Numbered from the stretch's first letter, positions 37,183 to 45,924 are shown. The stretch: 64,000 nt of DNA from Brumimicrobium glaciale (GCF_004152935.1 NZ_SETE01000001.1:868001-932000); one strand, 5' to 3'. The notes: a model not told the origin generated them from the letters alone. Translations and numbers: made by a program.

Positions 37183-38217
37183 ATGAATAATATTGATAGA
37201 AAAAATTTTCATTCCCAAGTTGTTGATTTATTGAAATCTGCAAGGAATAAGGTTGTTCGTTCAGTTAATCAAACTATGGTTATTACTTACTTTGAAATAG
37301 GTAGAATGATAGTTGATAAAGAGCAGGACGGAAAAGAGAGGGCTGCTTATGGAGAAAATGTTATCAAAAACTTGTCTAAAGTTCTGAGCGTCGAGTTTGG
37401 TAAAGGTTTTTCTGAGAGGAATATTGAACAAATGAGACAATTTTATTTGGCATATTCAATACCGCAGACACTGTCTGCGGTTTTCAATTCTGGAAATCCT
37501 TCTGAGAATTCCGAAAATAAAATGATAATATTAAGTTGGTCGCATTATTTAAAACTTATGCGAATTGAAGACCTTAACGAGCGCAACTTCTATGAAATAG
37601 AATCTTATAAAAATAATTGGAGTCTAAGGCAGTTGCAGCGACAGTTTGATTCAGCATTATATACAAGACTAGTTTTAAGAAGAAACAAAGCTAAGGTAAA
37701 TGAACTTTCAGAGAAAGGGCTAATTATTGAGAAACCCATAGACGCAATAAAAGATCCATATATTTTAGAATTTATTGGACTCCGTGAACACACCATCTAT
37801 TCAGAAAATGAACTTGAACAAGAAATAATTGATAAACTAGAGCATTTTTTACTCGAATTAGGTAATGGTTTTACTTTCGTTGCTAGACAGAAAAGAATTT
37901 CTTTTGATGAGAAGCACTTTAGAATTGACTTGGTTTTCTATAATAGATTACTAAAGTGTTTTGTGCTTATTGATTTGAAAATCGGAGAATTAAAACACCA
38001 AGATTTAGGGCAGATGCAAATGTACGTCAATTATTATGACCGAGAAATTAAATTAAATGATGAGAATAAAACAATTGGTATAGTATTGTGCAGAGATAAA
38101 AGTGAATCAGTAGTGGAATATACTTTGCCCGAAAATAATGAGCAAATCTTTGCGAGTAAATACGAGACTGTCCTTCCAAGTAAAGAAGACTTAAAGTCTC
38201 TGATAAACTACAAATAA
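37183..38217 (+). CDS. YhcG-type PDDEXK nuclease domain protein (DUF1016)
   Basis: 344 residues. An N-terminal DUF1016 helical domain (about 5-160; YFEIGRMIVDKEQDGKERAAYG, FSERNIEQMRQFYLAY, LSWSHYLKLMRIED) is followed by a PDDEXK nuclease fold (about 185-335). Catalytic residues seen are Asp249 and Asp264-Leu-Lys266 in FVLIDLKIGE, followed by LGQMQMYVNYYDRE. YhcG proteins are predicted nucleases with Holliday-junction-resolvase-like folds, frequent in mobile and defence-related regions; their role is not settled. Single gene, no restriction partners next to it. A perfect palindrome lies inside its coding sequence at 37461-37481. Confidence 0.9.
   Translation: MNNIDRKNFHSQVVDLLKSARNKVVRSVNQTMVITYFEIGRMIVDKEQDGKERAAYGENVIKNLSKVLSVEFGKGFSERNIEQMRQFYLAYSIPQTLSAVFNSGNPSENSENKMIILSWSHYLKLMRIEDLNERNFYEIESYKNNWSLRQLQRQFDSALYTRLVLRRNKAKVNELSEKGLIIEKPIDAIKDPYILEFIGLREHTIYSENELEQEIIDKLEHFLLELGNGFTFVARQKRISFDEKHFRIDLVFYNRLLKCFVLIDLKIGELKHQDLGQMQMYVNYYDREIKLNDENKTIGIVLCRDKSESVVEYTLPENNEQIFASKYETVLPSKEDLKSLINYK
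37461..37481. repeat. Perfect 21-base palindrome inside the YhcG coding region
   Basis: ACCGCAGACA, central C, TGTCTGCGGT. It codes for residues 93-100 of the nuclease, in the stretch just before the conserved LSWSHYLKL, a point where family members vary in length. Confidence 0.8.
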
Positions 38218-38308
38218 ATGAAAGTTAAGCGATAATTTATAAGAAATACGGTTTTTCAGTGACAGAATGAAGAGCATGATGAAAATTAAATGAATCAAAA
38301 CCAAATAA

Positions 38309-38722
38309 ATGAAAGCACTAGGAATATCATTAGAAGGAAGCACGGCAATATTTAGTGGATTAGAAAAGACGGAATCAGGAATTTATGAGATTTCGGATAA
38401 ACTCAAGAAAATTCAATTAAAAGATCACCTAGATTCCAAAGAAGTTCAATCTTTAAATGAAACTATTCAATCTTTTTTGGAAAGAAATGACTTTGATGAA
38501 ATCGCAATTATTAAAAGAGGAACGAAAGGAACTTTTGCTGCTTCACCTATTTCATTTAAGATTGAAGGTCTCATTCAAATGTATAAAAGTAAAGACGTAG
38601 AATTTATTGCCCCACCAACTTTGAGGGCATTTTATAAAAAGAATGAGAATAGTTTTACTCCAAAATATGCTTATCAAAAGGCTTCAAATGATTTGGCTTT
38701 TTATTTGTTGAAAAGAGAATAA
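38309..38722 (+). CDS. DUF3010 family protein
   Basis: 137 residues, the usual length for DUF3010. Landmarks: ALGISLEGSTAIFSGLE at the start (an RNase H-like first strand), IIKRGTKGTFAASPISFKIEGLIQ and QKASNDLAFYLLKR at the end. The fold looks like a small resolvase or actin-like ATPase fragment, but no function is established. Separated by 91 bases from the YhcG nuclease; both may belong to the same accessory block. Confidence 0.78.
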   Translation: MKALGISLEGSTAIFSGLEKTESGIYEISDKLKKIQLKDHLDSKEVQSLNETIQSFLERNDFDEIAIIKRGTKGTFAASPISFKIEGLIQMYKSKDVEFIAPPTLRAFYKKNENSFTPKYAYQKASNDLAFYLLKRE

Positions 38723-38758
38723 AAATAATTACGAATGGTGTGACTCGGGTGGGATGAC

Positions 38759-38878
38759 GGAACGCGGATGACGCGGATCTGCGAGCGCGGATTAGGGCGG
38801 ATTTTAGTTTTTAGCAATGGTAAAAAAATCCGCGAAGATCTGCGTTGCTTCTTGAAGCATCCGCGTCATCCGCGTTCC
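38759..38878. repeat. 120-base inverted element with perfect 20-base ends (CGCGGATGACGCGGAT family)
   Basis: Left end GGAACGCGGATGACGCGGAT (38759-38778), right end its exact reverse complement (38859-38878). Inside, GCGGATTTT pairs with AAAAATCCGC and ATCTGCG occurs twice. A single-arm copy is at 31450. No reading frame is contained. It resembles a palindromic intergenic element or tiny MITE; no target-site duplication is obvious. Confidence 0.8.
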
Positions 38879-38996
38879 ATTGCAGCGCAACTTTGAAAAA
38901 TGAGTGAGCTTATTTTTTTTAATTCGTAATTCGTAATTCCCCTAATTCGTAATTGATTCTACTATTTGTATCTTTGCACCCAAATTTATTTCATCC

Positions 38997-39704
38997 ATGG
39001 ATATTCATGACCTCGTAATCAGAGACAAAGAAATTGTTTCTTTAGAAGACGTTTTTCTTAACCAAGAGAACCAGATAAAAATTCAACAACTTATCAGGGA
39101 ATATAAGTATGTTGATGAACTCACTGAATACAATTTGCCTGTAAACAATAAGGTTTTGTTACAGGGGAGTTCGGGATGTGGGAAGACGACAACTGCTAAG
39201 GCTATTGCAAATGCTTTAGGAAAACCTATTTTAATTCTGAACTTGAGTAATATTGTTTGTTCTAGAATAGGAGAGACTTCTCAAAACATAAAACTTGTTT
39301 TTGACAAAGCGGGTAGAGATAAATCTGTGCTTTTCCTAGATGAATTTGATCAAATCGGAAAAGCACGAGAAGACAGTGATAAAGATGTTGGAGAAATGCG
39401 CCGATTGGTAAATACTATTATTCAACTCATCGATTATTATCCTAAAAATGCGGTGTTAATTTGCGCTACGAATCACCCTGAAATAATCGACTCCGCATTA
39501 ATGAGAAGATTTCAATTGCGGATTGATTTCGAATTGCCGTCTACTGAAGTTTTGGATACTTTCTATGATAAATTACTATCTGCGTTTCCAATTCATATGC
39601 AAAATATTGAGCGGAAGTATGATTTGTCATTTGCAGAAGTGAAGGATTATGTGAATACGGAAGTGAAGTCTATTTTGATAGAGAAGTTAGAAAGAGATAA
39701 TTAG
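38997..39704 (+). CDS. Stand-alone AAA+ ATPase
   Basis: 235 residues containing a complete classical AAA core: Walker A GSSGCGKTT (57-65), Walker B LFLDEFD (Asp115-Glu116), sensor 1 LICATNHPEI and arginine fingers in ALMRRFQLRI. It resembles the FtsH/spastin-like AAA module without protease or membrane domain. The short N-terminal stretch and C-terminal helices give no clue to substrate. Proteins like this occur next to proteases in some bacteria, but no partner gene is present here. Preceded by repeats of ATTCGTAATT. Confidence 0.85.
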   Translation: MDIHDLVIRDKEIVSLEDVFLNQENQIKIQQLIREYKYVDELTEYNLPVNNKVLLQGSSGCGKTTTAKAIANALGKPILILNLSNIVCSRIGETSQNIKLVFDKAGRDKSVLFLDEFDQIGKAREDSDKDVGEMRRLVNTIIQLIDYYPKNAVLICATNHPEIIDSALMRRFQLRIDFELPSTEVLDTFYDKLLSAFPIHMQNIERKYDLSFAEVKDYVNTEVKSILIEKLERDN

Positions 39705-39788
39705 GAATTACGAATTGAAAAAGGATTAAGTCAATATAGAATTGTTTGATTCATAAAGTAATGTTCATATTCAAATCGTGAATTACAA

Positions 39789-40638
39789 ATGAAAGTAGTA
39801 TTATTTCTTAACAAGGATCTTGAGGCGAATATTTCCTATAATCTGCTTAAATCCGAACTTCTAAATCATGATGTACGCATATACTATTCTGACACTGTTG
39901 GGAATCCTAACAACAGAGCTGAAGATTTAGTTAAGTTAGATTATTATGAAAAGGAATTCTTTTCTAATGAACTTCCTGGTTTGATTAATGAAAACAAAAT
40001 TGAAAGTTCATTTGAGTTTTTTGATTCAGATTTCAATACTTTTCCAATTGAAAAAAGTCCGAACGTTAATTCCACAGCATTTATTAATGAAATGAAAGAT
40101 TTTAATCCAGATCTATTTATTTCTATTCGTTTTGGTAAGATCTTTAAAGATGAGATTATTAAAGTTCCAAAGTTTGGCTTAATCAATTTACATTCTGCAA
40201 TATTACCAGATTATAGAGGAATCATGGGGACACTGCATGCAATTAAGGATAAGAATAACAAAATTGGATGTACACTTCATACGATTCCAAATAGTGGAAT
40301 TGATACAGGTGAAATAATTGAGATTGCTGAAGTTGATGTGAATTGGAAAAGATCACTTTTTTGGAATATTGTACAACTTTATCCAATAGGTGCAAAGCTT
40401 ATAGTTAAAGCGCTGAAGAATATTGAAAGCGGTGAAGTTCTAATAAGCGAAAAGCAAAATCTTCAAGAAGAAGTACTTTTCGGTCCCAATAAAAGAAGAT
40501 TTTGACCAAGTTCGAAACTTAGGAATGGAAGTTATTTCTATTAAAGATTATCAAGATGTTTTGAATAAATTTATAGTCGATAATCTAGTGGAGCTTAAAA
40601 AAGATAATTTTTCTATAAAACCTCAAAAACCGTTTTAG
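39789..40638 (+). pseudogene. Formyltransferase-family gene with a C-terminal frameshift
   Basis: The open frame gives 238 residues and stops at 40505. It carries the formyltransferase fold motifs LINLHSAILPDYRG and GCTLHTIPNSGIDTGEII, like methionyl-tRNA and sugar formyltransferases. After about residue 230 the coding signal continues one frame over: YFSVPIKEDFDQVRNLGMEV...DNLVELKKDN...KPQKPF to a TAG at 40638. The PIKEDF-type motif is what family members have at this place, so the original protein was about 282 residues. The break is near CAAGAAGAAGTAC. The catalytic core is intact, so the shortened product could still work. Confidence 0.65.
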
Positions 40639-40715
40639 TAATATAAATTAATGATTCGGGAATAATATACAATTTTTCAGGAGAAACATATAATTTTAAG
40701 AATCATGTGTCTGTG

Positions 40716-40723
40716 TAGTTTTG
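40716..40723 (+). promoter_or_regulatory. -7 promoter element of the AhpD-like gene (TAGTTTTG)
   Basis: Perfect TAnnTTTG, 47 bases before ATG 40771. The leader after it contains AAATAAATACAAAA, also present in the leader of the DoxX gene at 42298. Confidence 0.5.
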
Positions 40724-40770
40724 TAGTGTTCAAAAGAACATAACATTTAAATAAATACAAAACATATATT

Positions 40771-41304
40771 ATGAGCACATTTAATGTCCCAAAAAGAGAA
40801 GAAGTTTCAGCTAAAAATCAAGCGATATTTGATAACCTGGAAAAACAAGTTGGTTTTGTTCCTAACCTTTATGCTTCTTATGCCTATTCAGAAAATGCTT
40901 TGAAAAACTATATGGATTTTTCCAGTGGAGCGTCATCTTTGAAAGCCAAAGAAAAAGAGGTGATTAATTTAGCGGTTAGTCAAGTTAACAACTGTGAATA
41001 TTGTTTGGCTGCGCACACTGCTATCGGAAAAATGAATGGATTTAATGAGGAGCAAATTATTGAACTTCGTCAAGGTAAAGCAACTTTTGATATCAAGTTG
41101 GATGCATTGGCTAAATTAGCTAAAAACACAACTGAGAATCGTGGAAAAACCGATGCTGATGTATTGGAACACTTTTTTAATGCAGGTTGGACAAAAGAAA
41201 ATCTTATTGACACGATGTTGATTGTAGGAGATAAAACAATTTCAAATTATATCAACAATACAGTGAAAACGCCAATAGATTTCCCAGAAGTTAAAGCAAT
41301 CTAA
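40771..41304 (+). CDS. Carboxymuconolactone decarboxylase/AhpD-like protein
   Basis: 177 residues of the peroxidase-related AhpD-like family. The redox motif CEYCLAAHT (CxxC followed by His) lies near residue 72-80, with the preceding KEKEVINLAVSQVNN helix. Such proteins reduce peroxides or remove reactive organics with thiol chemistry. It stands opposite an AraC regulator (41339-42193), which in turn is next to a DoxX gene; the shared leader motif suggests joint regulation of the two. Confidence 0.88.
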   Translation: MSTFNVPKREEVSAKNQAIFDNLEKQVGFVPNLYASYAYSENALKNYMDFSSGASSLKAKEKEVINLAVSQVNNCEYCLAAHTAIGKMNGFNEEQIIELRQGKATFDIKLDALAKLAKNTTENRGKTDADVLEHFFNAGWTKENLIDTMLIVGDKTISNYINNTVKTPIDFPEVKAI

Positions 41305-41323
41305 TTCAAGTAAATATTTCACT

Positions 41324-41357
41324 AAAAACCGTCTGAATTTAATTTGGACGGTTTTTT
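41324..41357. terminator. Bidirectional terminator between convergent genes
   Basis: AAAAACCGTC (41324-41333) pairs with GACGGTTTTTT (41347-41357), giving T-runs on both strands. It serves the AhpD-like gene (plus) and the AraC gene (minus), whose stop codon lies in the loop. Confidence 0.85.
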
Positions 41358-42193
41358 AATTTTAAATGATTTGTTTTGAATTCTAATGGAGGTAAACCAC
41401 AATGTGATTTAAAGAATTTTGAAAAGTGTCCTCCTTCTTTGTAACCTAACTCGTAAGAAATCTGCTCTGCTGTTTTGTCTGAAAATAACAATAACCGTTT
41501 TGCTTCTAAAATTATTCTATCATTTATTATCGTTAAAGGAGAAGAATATCCTGCTTTTTTAAAAACATTTGAAATGGTCTTCGGTGATTTAAATAAAAGC
41601 CCTGCATAATCCGAAACTTGATGCATTTCTCTAAAATTCTGTTCTATCAAAATATGAAACTTTCTTATCGTCTCCATTTGTGAATGTGGCACTTCCGCTA
41701 TTCCTTTTGAATCTATTACCAATCTGGTAGACTTTATGAGCAACCGTTTTAACATTACCCTCAATATCTCACCTTGAATGTGATCTCGTGTTTCAAATTC
41801 TTCTTTAAATATGGAAAACATAGTTTCAAAACTGATCGCTTCTTTTTCTGAAAGAGTAACAATAGGTGGTTTTGACGAACCGAAAAACAAGATTCCGTTA
41901 CAAGACACTTCATAATCATGATCTCTAATACAGTAAAATTCTCTATTGAATACTATGGCAATTATTCCAGATTCTTTCGGGATTTCTAATACATTTATTG
42001 TTGTGCTAAACAGTATTTGATTCTTCTTCAATGAAACGTTATATCCATCAACCATAATTTTACAATTGTCTTCTTTTGCCCAAAGTATTTTGTATAATCC
42101 TTTGTCTTGTAGTAAATGTTGGGCTGGTGAACAATTAAAATTGGTCAAAATAAAAGTACTGTCTTCAATGGTGCTGTGGTAATCTAATCTCAT
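41339..42193 (-). CDS. AraC-family transcriptional regulator
   Basis: 284 residues. An N-terminal cupin-like sensor part (about 1-170) is followed by a C-terminal pair of helix-turn-helix motifs (about 185-275: DYAGLLFKSPKTISNVFKKAG and AEQISYELGYKEGGHFSKFFKSHCGLPPLEFK). It probably controls the flanking AhpD-like and DoxX genes, which share a leader motif. The inducer is unknown. Confidence 0.88.
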   Translation of the reverse strand: MRLDYHSTIEDSTFILTNFNCSPAQHLLQDKGLYKILWAKEDNCKIMVDGYNVSLKKNQILFSTTINVLEIPKESGIIAIVFNREFYCIRDHDYEVSCNGILFFGSSKPPIVTLSEKEAISFETMFSIFKEEFETRDHIQGEILRVMLKRLLIKSTRLVIDSKGIAEVPHSQMETIRKFHILIEQNFREMHQVSDYAGLLFKSPKTISNVFKKAGYSSPLTIINDRIILEAKRLLLFSDKTAEQISYELGYKEGGHFSKFFKSHCGLPPLEFKTNHLKLKNRPN

Positions 42194-42283
42194 ATTGTAA
42201 ATAAACGAATAAATTTTTAATTAAAAGGAATTATCTACAATATGATAGGAGTAATGTGTAGGGAATCTGGAATGAACGTGATA

Positions 42284-42291
42284 TATCTTTG
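42284..42291 (+). promoter_or_regulatory. -7 promoter element of the DoxX gene (TATCTTTG)
   Basis: Perfect TAnnTTTG, 26 bases before ATG 42318. The leader contains AAATAAATACAAAATATTATG-like text closely matching that of the AhpD-like gene. Confidence 0.5.
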
Positions 42292-42317
42292 TAATGAACA
42301 AATAAATACAAAATATT

Positions 42318-42713
42318 ATGAAAACAGGTACAGGTAATTTAGTGATGAGAATAGGGTTTGCACTTCTTTTTATTTGGGGTGGATTAGAAAAGTTTTTCGA
42401 AGGATTTTTAGGTGGAGTTGGTCTTCAAAACATGGCTGATTTTTTAAAACAAAGTGGATTAAGTTTTTTAGGGGATACAGGGACTTATGCTTTAGGAGCA
42501 CTATTAGCATTGTTAGAACTCGTGGCAGGAATTTTATTGATAATGAATAAACAAACCATTTATGCTTATGCGTTTTTGGCTTTCATCATGGTAATGGCAT
42601 TAGTTTTAGTTTATATTCCTTCGGGGAATTGGATGAATATAATGATTCATGTCGCGTTAATTACTTCTTTAGCTGGACTTGCAATTGAAGAGAAATCAAA
42701 ACCAATCGTTTAA
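42318..42713 (+). CDS. DoxX-family membrane protein
   Basis: 131 residues with four hydrophobic helices and the DoxX opening MRIGFALLFIWGGLEKFF, followed by LGALLALLELVAGILLI. Inner membrane. DoxX proteins take part in sulfur/redox homeostasis in some bacteria, but this branch is not characterised. Divergent from the AraC gene and followed by a strong terminator. Confidence 0.85.
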   Translation: MKTGTGNLVMRIGFALLFIWGGLEKFFEGFLGGVGLQNMADFLKQSGLSFLGDTGTYALGALLALLELVAGILLIMNKQTIYAYAFLAFIMVMALVLVYIPSGNWMNIMIHVALITSLAGLAIEEKSKPIV

Positions 42714-42734
42714 TTATTAGCGCTAAATCTCAAT

Positions 42735-42766
42735 AAAAAAGCCAACTTTAATAAGTTGGCTTTTTT
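42735..42766. terminator. Bidirectional terminator after the DoxX gene
   Basis: AAAAAAGCCAACTT, loop TAAT, AAGTTGGCTTTTTT. Perfect eight-base core stem with T-runs on both strands; it also serves the convergent GIN-domain gene. Confidence 0.9.
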
Positions 42767-42805
42767 ATTCTCACTAAATTCAAACGTGAACATATACTCA
42801 ATTCA

Positions 42806-43522
42806 TCAGTTATCCATATTCGAAGCTTTCCCTAAACCAGAAATATTGGTTTTGATATCTTCTGGATTTCCATAATATTTCACGCTTCCTATTCCTGAAA
42901 TTGAAATATCGATGCTGTTTGAAGCATGCACAGAAATATTTCCAATTCCTTTACATTCAACAACTGTATTTTTTGTCTTTAGCTTTCTACTGTCAATTTC
43001 TCCTACTCCTTTTGAACTTATAAAAGCATTTACTGCTGTTCCTTTCGCTTCAATAGTTCCAACAGCTTTCGAAATTAAGTTCATTGTTGTTACATGAGCA
43101 TCATTGATTTTTATTTTACCGACACCATTGTTTTCAACGCTTAACTCGTCTCCTTTGAAGTTTTTTTCAATGTAGAAAGTTCCTACACTATTGAAATTAA
43201 CTTTCGAAAGATGAGGTGAACCTACACGAATAATCAACTCATTTTTCTTATTGGTATATTTATCCTTGTTTTTTAATTCTATTGAAAGTTCATCATCATC
43301 GTTTGAAACTTTTAAGTTTTCAATTAAATTAGTACCTCCAGAAACATGCATATAAAAGCTATCAGCTTGCTCATAATATACTTCACCGATTACTTCTAAT
43401 TCCAAAATTGAAAATTCAGAAACAGTAAATGTTTTAGAAATTTTTGGACCTGAATCGTAATTTCCGCACGATGCCAATATTAAACTTGTTAGTAAACTGA
43501 TAAAGAAGATAGAATTTTTCAT
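42806..43522 (-). CDS. DUF2807 (head GIN domain) lipoprotein
   Basis: 238 residues from ATG 43522. The frame extends upstream to 43573, but the Met at 43522 starts a signal sequence with a lipobox ending at Cys19 (SLILASC). The body is a repetitive right-handed beta-structure with FTVSEFSILELEVIGEVYYEQAD and GVGKIKIND, SKAVGTIEAKG, SKGVGEIDSRK, KGIGNISVHAS, ISGIGSVKYYG, the hallmark of DUF2807 GIN-domain proteins. Probably a cell-surface or periplasmic adhesin-like protein; function unproven. Confidence 0.88.
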   Translation of the reverse strand: MKNSIFFISLLTSLILASCGNYDSGPKISKTFTVSEFSILELEVIGEVYYEQADSFYMHVSGGTNLIENLKVSNDDDELSIELKNKDKYTNKKNELIIRVGSPHLSKVNFNSVGTFYIEKNFKGDELSVENNGVGKIKINDAHVTTMNLISKAVGTIEAKGTAVNAFISSKGVGEIDSRKLKTKNTVVECKGIGNISVHASNSIDISISGIGSVKYYGNPEDIKTNISGLGKASNMDN

Positions 43523-43784
43523 GCCATGAAGATAGTAAGAAGATTTGACTTTCGTAGAATTGAATTCAATCAAATTGTTATTGTTTTTGAAGTGTTTAGA
43601 CTATGTTAAAATCCTTTTGTTTAGTTATGATCACTTACTATTGAATACTCTAAGAAAATTCAACTTTCATTTTATGCAAGAATTTAGAAAGACCTTTGAT
43701 TCAAAATATCCCCTGATTTTTGCTATTTTTACTATTCATAAGAATTAATTATTTTAATTCTTATGTGAAACTTTAAACTCTATT

Positions 43785-44570
43785 ATGAAAACAGCTACTC
43801 GTATTTTTACACTTTTAATTTTCACAATTACAATTAATTCCTGCGCCTTCCATTCTGGCGTAATGACAGGAAGTGCAGCATTGAGTGATGCCAATTTTAA
43901 GGTCGTTGACTAAGCAATTGGAACATCAGAAACAATAAAGATATTTGGGTTGGGTGGAGTAGCAACTGATGCATTAGTTTTAGAAGCAAAACGGAATTTG
44001 TATAAAAACTATCCATTAGCACCTGGTCAAGCATTGGCAAATGTATCGGTGGATTTTAAACGTTCATTTTTTCCAATCATTTCTAAAGCTAAAGTTGTGA
44101 TTTCTGCGGATATAATTGATTTTAATGAAGGAGCTGTTGTGAAATCGGAAGTTGAGAAATTCCCAATAGGCTTAGAGAATAAAAGGGAGAATGAACTTAA
44201 TGTAGCCAGTGAAATGGTTTATTTTGAATACGAAAGTAAATTAAAGTTGGGAAAAATTGTTGGTTATGGTTTAACTAGAGTTAAAGTTATGTCCCTCAGT
44301 GAACGTGATCGTCTAAGAATTAAAAGAGTACCCGTAAGAAAATTGTTTTTCATGAATAAAAATGAAGCGATTTTGGAAACTAATTTTAATATAGGAGATG
44401 AAGTAACTTATGTTGATGAAATCGTTGATGAGAATGGAGCGTATAGGAATGTATTGCGCTCTGGTACTGTTTTCGGACTTGGACAAAAAGGAGCTGTGAT
44501 AAAATATAATGTAGAAGACGTCCCTCTGTTCTTTGTTGTTGAATACGAAAAAATCAGTCTGAAAGAATAA
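43785..44570 (+). pseudogene. DUF6567-like lipoprotein gene interrupted by an in-frame stop
   Basis: From ATG 43785 the frame codes for a lipoprotein signal (lipobox ending at Cys20) and MTGSAALSDANFKVVD, then hits TAA at 43911-43913. The same frame continues without a gap: AIGTSETIKIFGLGGVATDALVLEAKRNLYKNYPLAPGQALANVSVDF. This matches DUF6567 lipoproteins straight across the stop, where they have an aromatic residue (TAT or similar to TAA). The downstream part is long (to 44570) and carries the KOW-like C-terminal half. No other start gives a signal peptide, so the exported product is probably lost unless the stop is read through. Confidence 0.7.
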
Positions 44571-44646
44571 TTTTTTTCAAGATTGAAAGCTTTTGATTTT
44601 ACTATATTAGAGACTTGATATTTTTAGAACTTAATTCTATTTAAAA

Positions 44647-44889
44647 ATGCAAGAAGAAAATACGCCAGAAGAACAACCCAATAATCCACTTCACGGAGTA
44701 AAATTGGCAACAGTTGTTGAAACTTTAGTTGACCATTATGGATGGGAAGAGTTAGGTAAAAGGATTAATATCAATTGTTTTACCAGTAATCCTTCTGTTA
44801 ATTCTAGTCTTAAATTTTTGAGAAAAACGCAATGGGCGAGAGATAAAGTGGAACAGCTTTATTTGAAGAATTTAAAGAGGTTTAAGTAA
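44647..44889 (+). CDS. VF530-family DNA-binding protein
   Basis: 80 residues, the normal length for this small family (DUF2132). Core sequence [20 protein letters not shown], then [26 protein letters not shown] and [10 protein letters not shown]. Known members bind DNA non-specifically; cellular role is unclear. Standalone. Confidence 0.88.
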   Translation: MQEENTPEEQPNNPLHGVKLATVVETLVDHYGWEELGKRININCFTSNPSVNSSLKFLRKTQWARDKVEQLYLKNLKRFK

Positions 44890-45014
44890 TGATGAATTAT
44901 GAATGTTGAACTATGAATTTTTGGAGTTGTTCAATAATCGTAATTTGTAATTTATTTTTTACTTTAGTGAAGGTGAGCTGTTTTTCAATAAAACTAAGAT
45001 TCACATTGTCATAA

Positions 45015-45833
45015 ATGAAAACTGAATTTGAAATTAAAGACAAGTCCAAAGCGACTGATGGAATAAAAATTGCTCCTTTTAGAAAGCACATTCGTAAAAC
45101 TTCTCCGCACAAACACAATAGTTATTTCGAAATCATCTACCTTACAAGGGGAGAAGGTTCGCATACTATTGACACAAGAGAATACGAAATTAAAACTCCT
45201 ATAATATTCACTATTCGTAAGGAGCAAGTTCATTTTTGGGACATCAAAACAGAACCAGAAGGCTTTGTTTTGATCATTAAAAAATCATTCATTGAAAACT
45301 GTTTAGATAAGGACATAAAAAGATTGATTTCTGATTTAAGTTTCCATACTTGTCTATTTCCACAAGACAATTCGGCTATAGATATTTATCAAATATTACT
45401 GAAAGAGCATTCCAAAAACAATATTTTCAAACAACCAATAGTCGATGGTTTGTTAAAAGCTTTATTAGCTAAATTACTAGAATCGGCTGTGCATAACTTG
45501 TCTAGCGTCGGAAACAATTCTATTTTCCAATCTTATATTGACTTATTGAATCAAGAAAATAAATTGACCAATAAAGTAAATCACTTTGCAGGAATTCTAA
45601 ATACAACACCGCAAAATCTAAATGCAATTTGCAGAAAGGAAACAGGTCAATCAGCTTCTGAAATACTTTCTGAACATATTGTGAATGAAGCCAAGCGACT
45701 TTTACTTTATACTGATCTTACTGTGAGTGAGATTTCTACAAAGCTGGACTTTAAGGACAATTCCCATTTCTCTAAATACTTCAAACGTCACGTTGAGAAA
45801 ACACCTATAGAATTCCGTAAAGAAAATAGCTGA
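45015..45833 (+). CDS. AraC-family transcriptional regulator
   Basis: 272 residues. N-terminal cupin sensor (about 20-110, with SPHKHNSYFEIIYLTRGEGSH) and C-terminal AraC DNA-binding domain (about 175-270: LTNKVNHFAGILNTTPQNL, VSEISTKLDFKDNSHFSKYF and FKRHVEKTPIEFRKE). It is followed 91 bases later by a chromate-transporter gene and then an old yellow enzyme gene, its likely targets. Confidence 0.9.
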   Translation: MKTEFEIKDKSKATDGIKIAPFRKHIRKTSPHKHNSYFEIIYLTRGEGSHTIDTREYEIKTPIIFTIRKEQVHFWDIKTEPEGFVLIIKKSFIENCLDKDIKRLISDLSFHTCLFPQDNSAIDIYQILLKEHSKNNIFKQPIVDGLLKALLAKLLESAVHNLSSVGNNSIFQSYIDLLNQENKLTNKVNHFAGILNTTPQNLNAICRKETGQSASEILSEHIVNEAKRLLLYTDLTVSEISTKLDFKDNSHFSKYFKRHVEKTPIEFRKENS

Positions 45834-45863
45834 CTAAATACCATTTAATTTTCAAATAGACCA

Positions 45864-45892
45864 TTTGTTGAGGGTTTTATTGTATAGTTTTG
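45864..45892 (+). promoter_or_regulatory. Promoter of the chromate transporter gene
   Basis: TTTG at 45864-45867, 17-base spacer, then a perfect -7 TAGTTTTG at 45885-45892, 32 bases before ATG 45925. Confidence 0.5.
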
Positions 45893-45924
45893 AAGTTTTA
45901 AAATATAAGCTTTAGAAGTTCAGA

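Noticed and set aside
37183-38217. Type I restriction-modification locus around the YhcG gene
   Set aside because: No HsdR, HsdM or HsdS gene in the neighbourhood.
38759-38878. CRISPR-like repeats among the CGCGGAT copies
   Set aside because: Only two arms in inverted orientation, no regular spacers and no cas genes.
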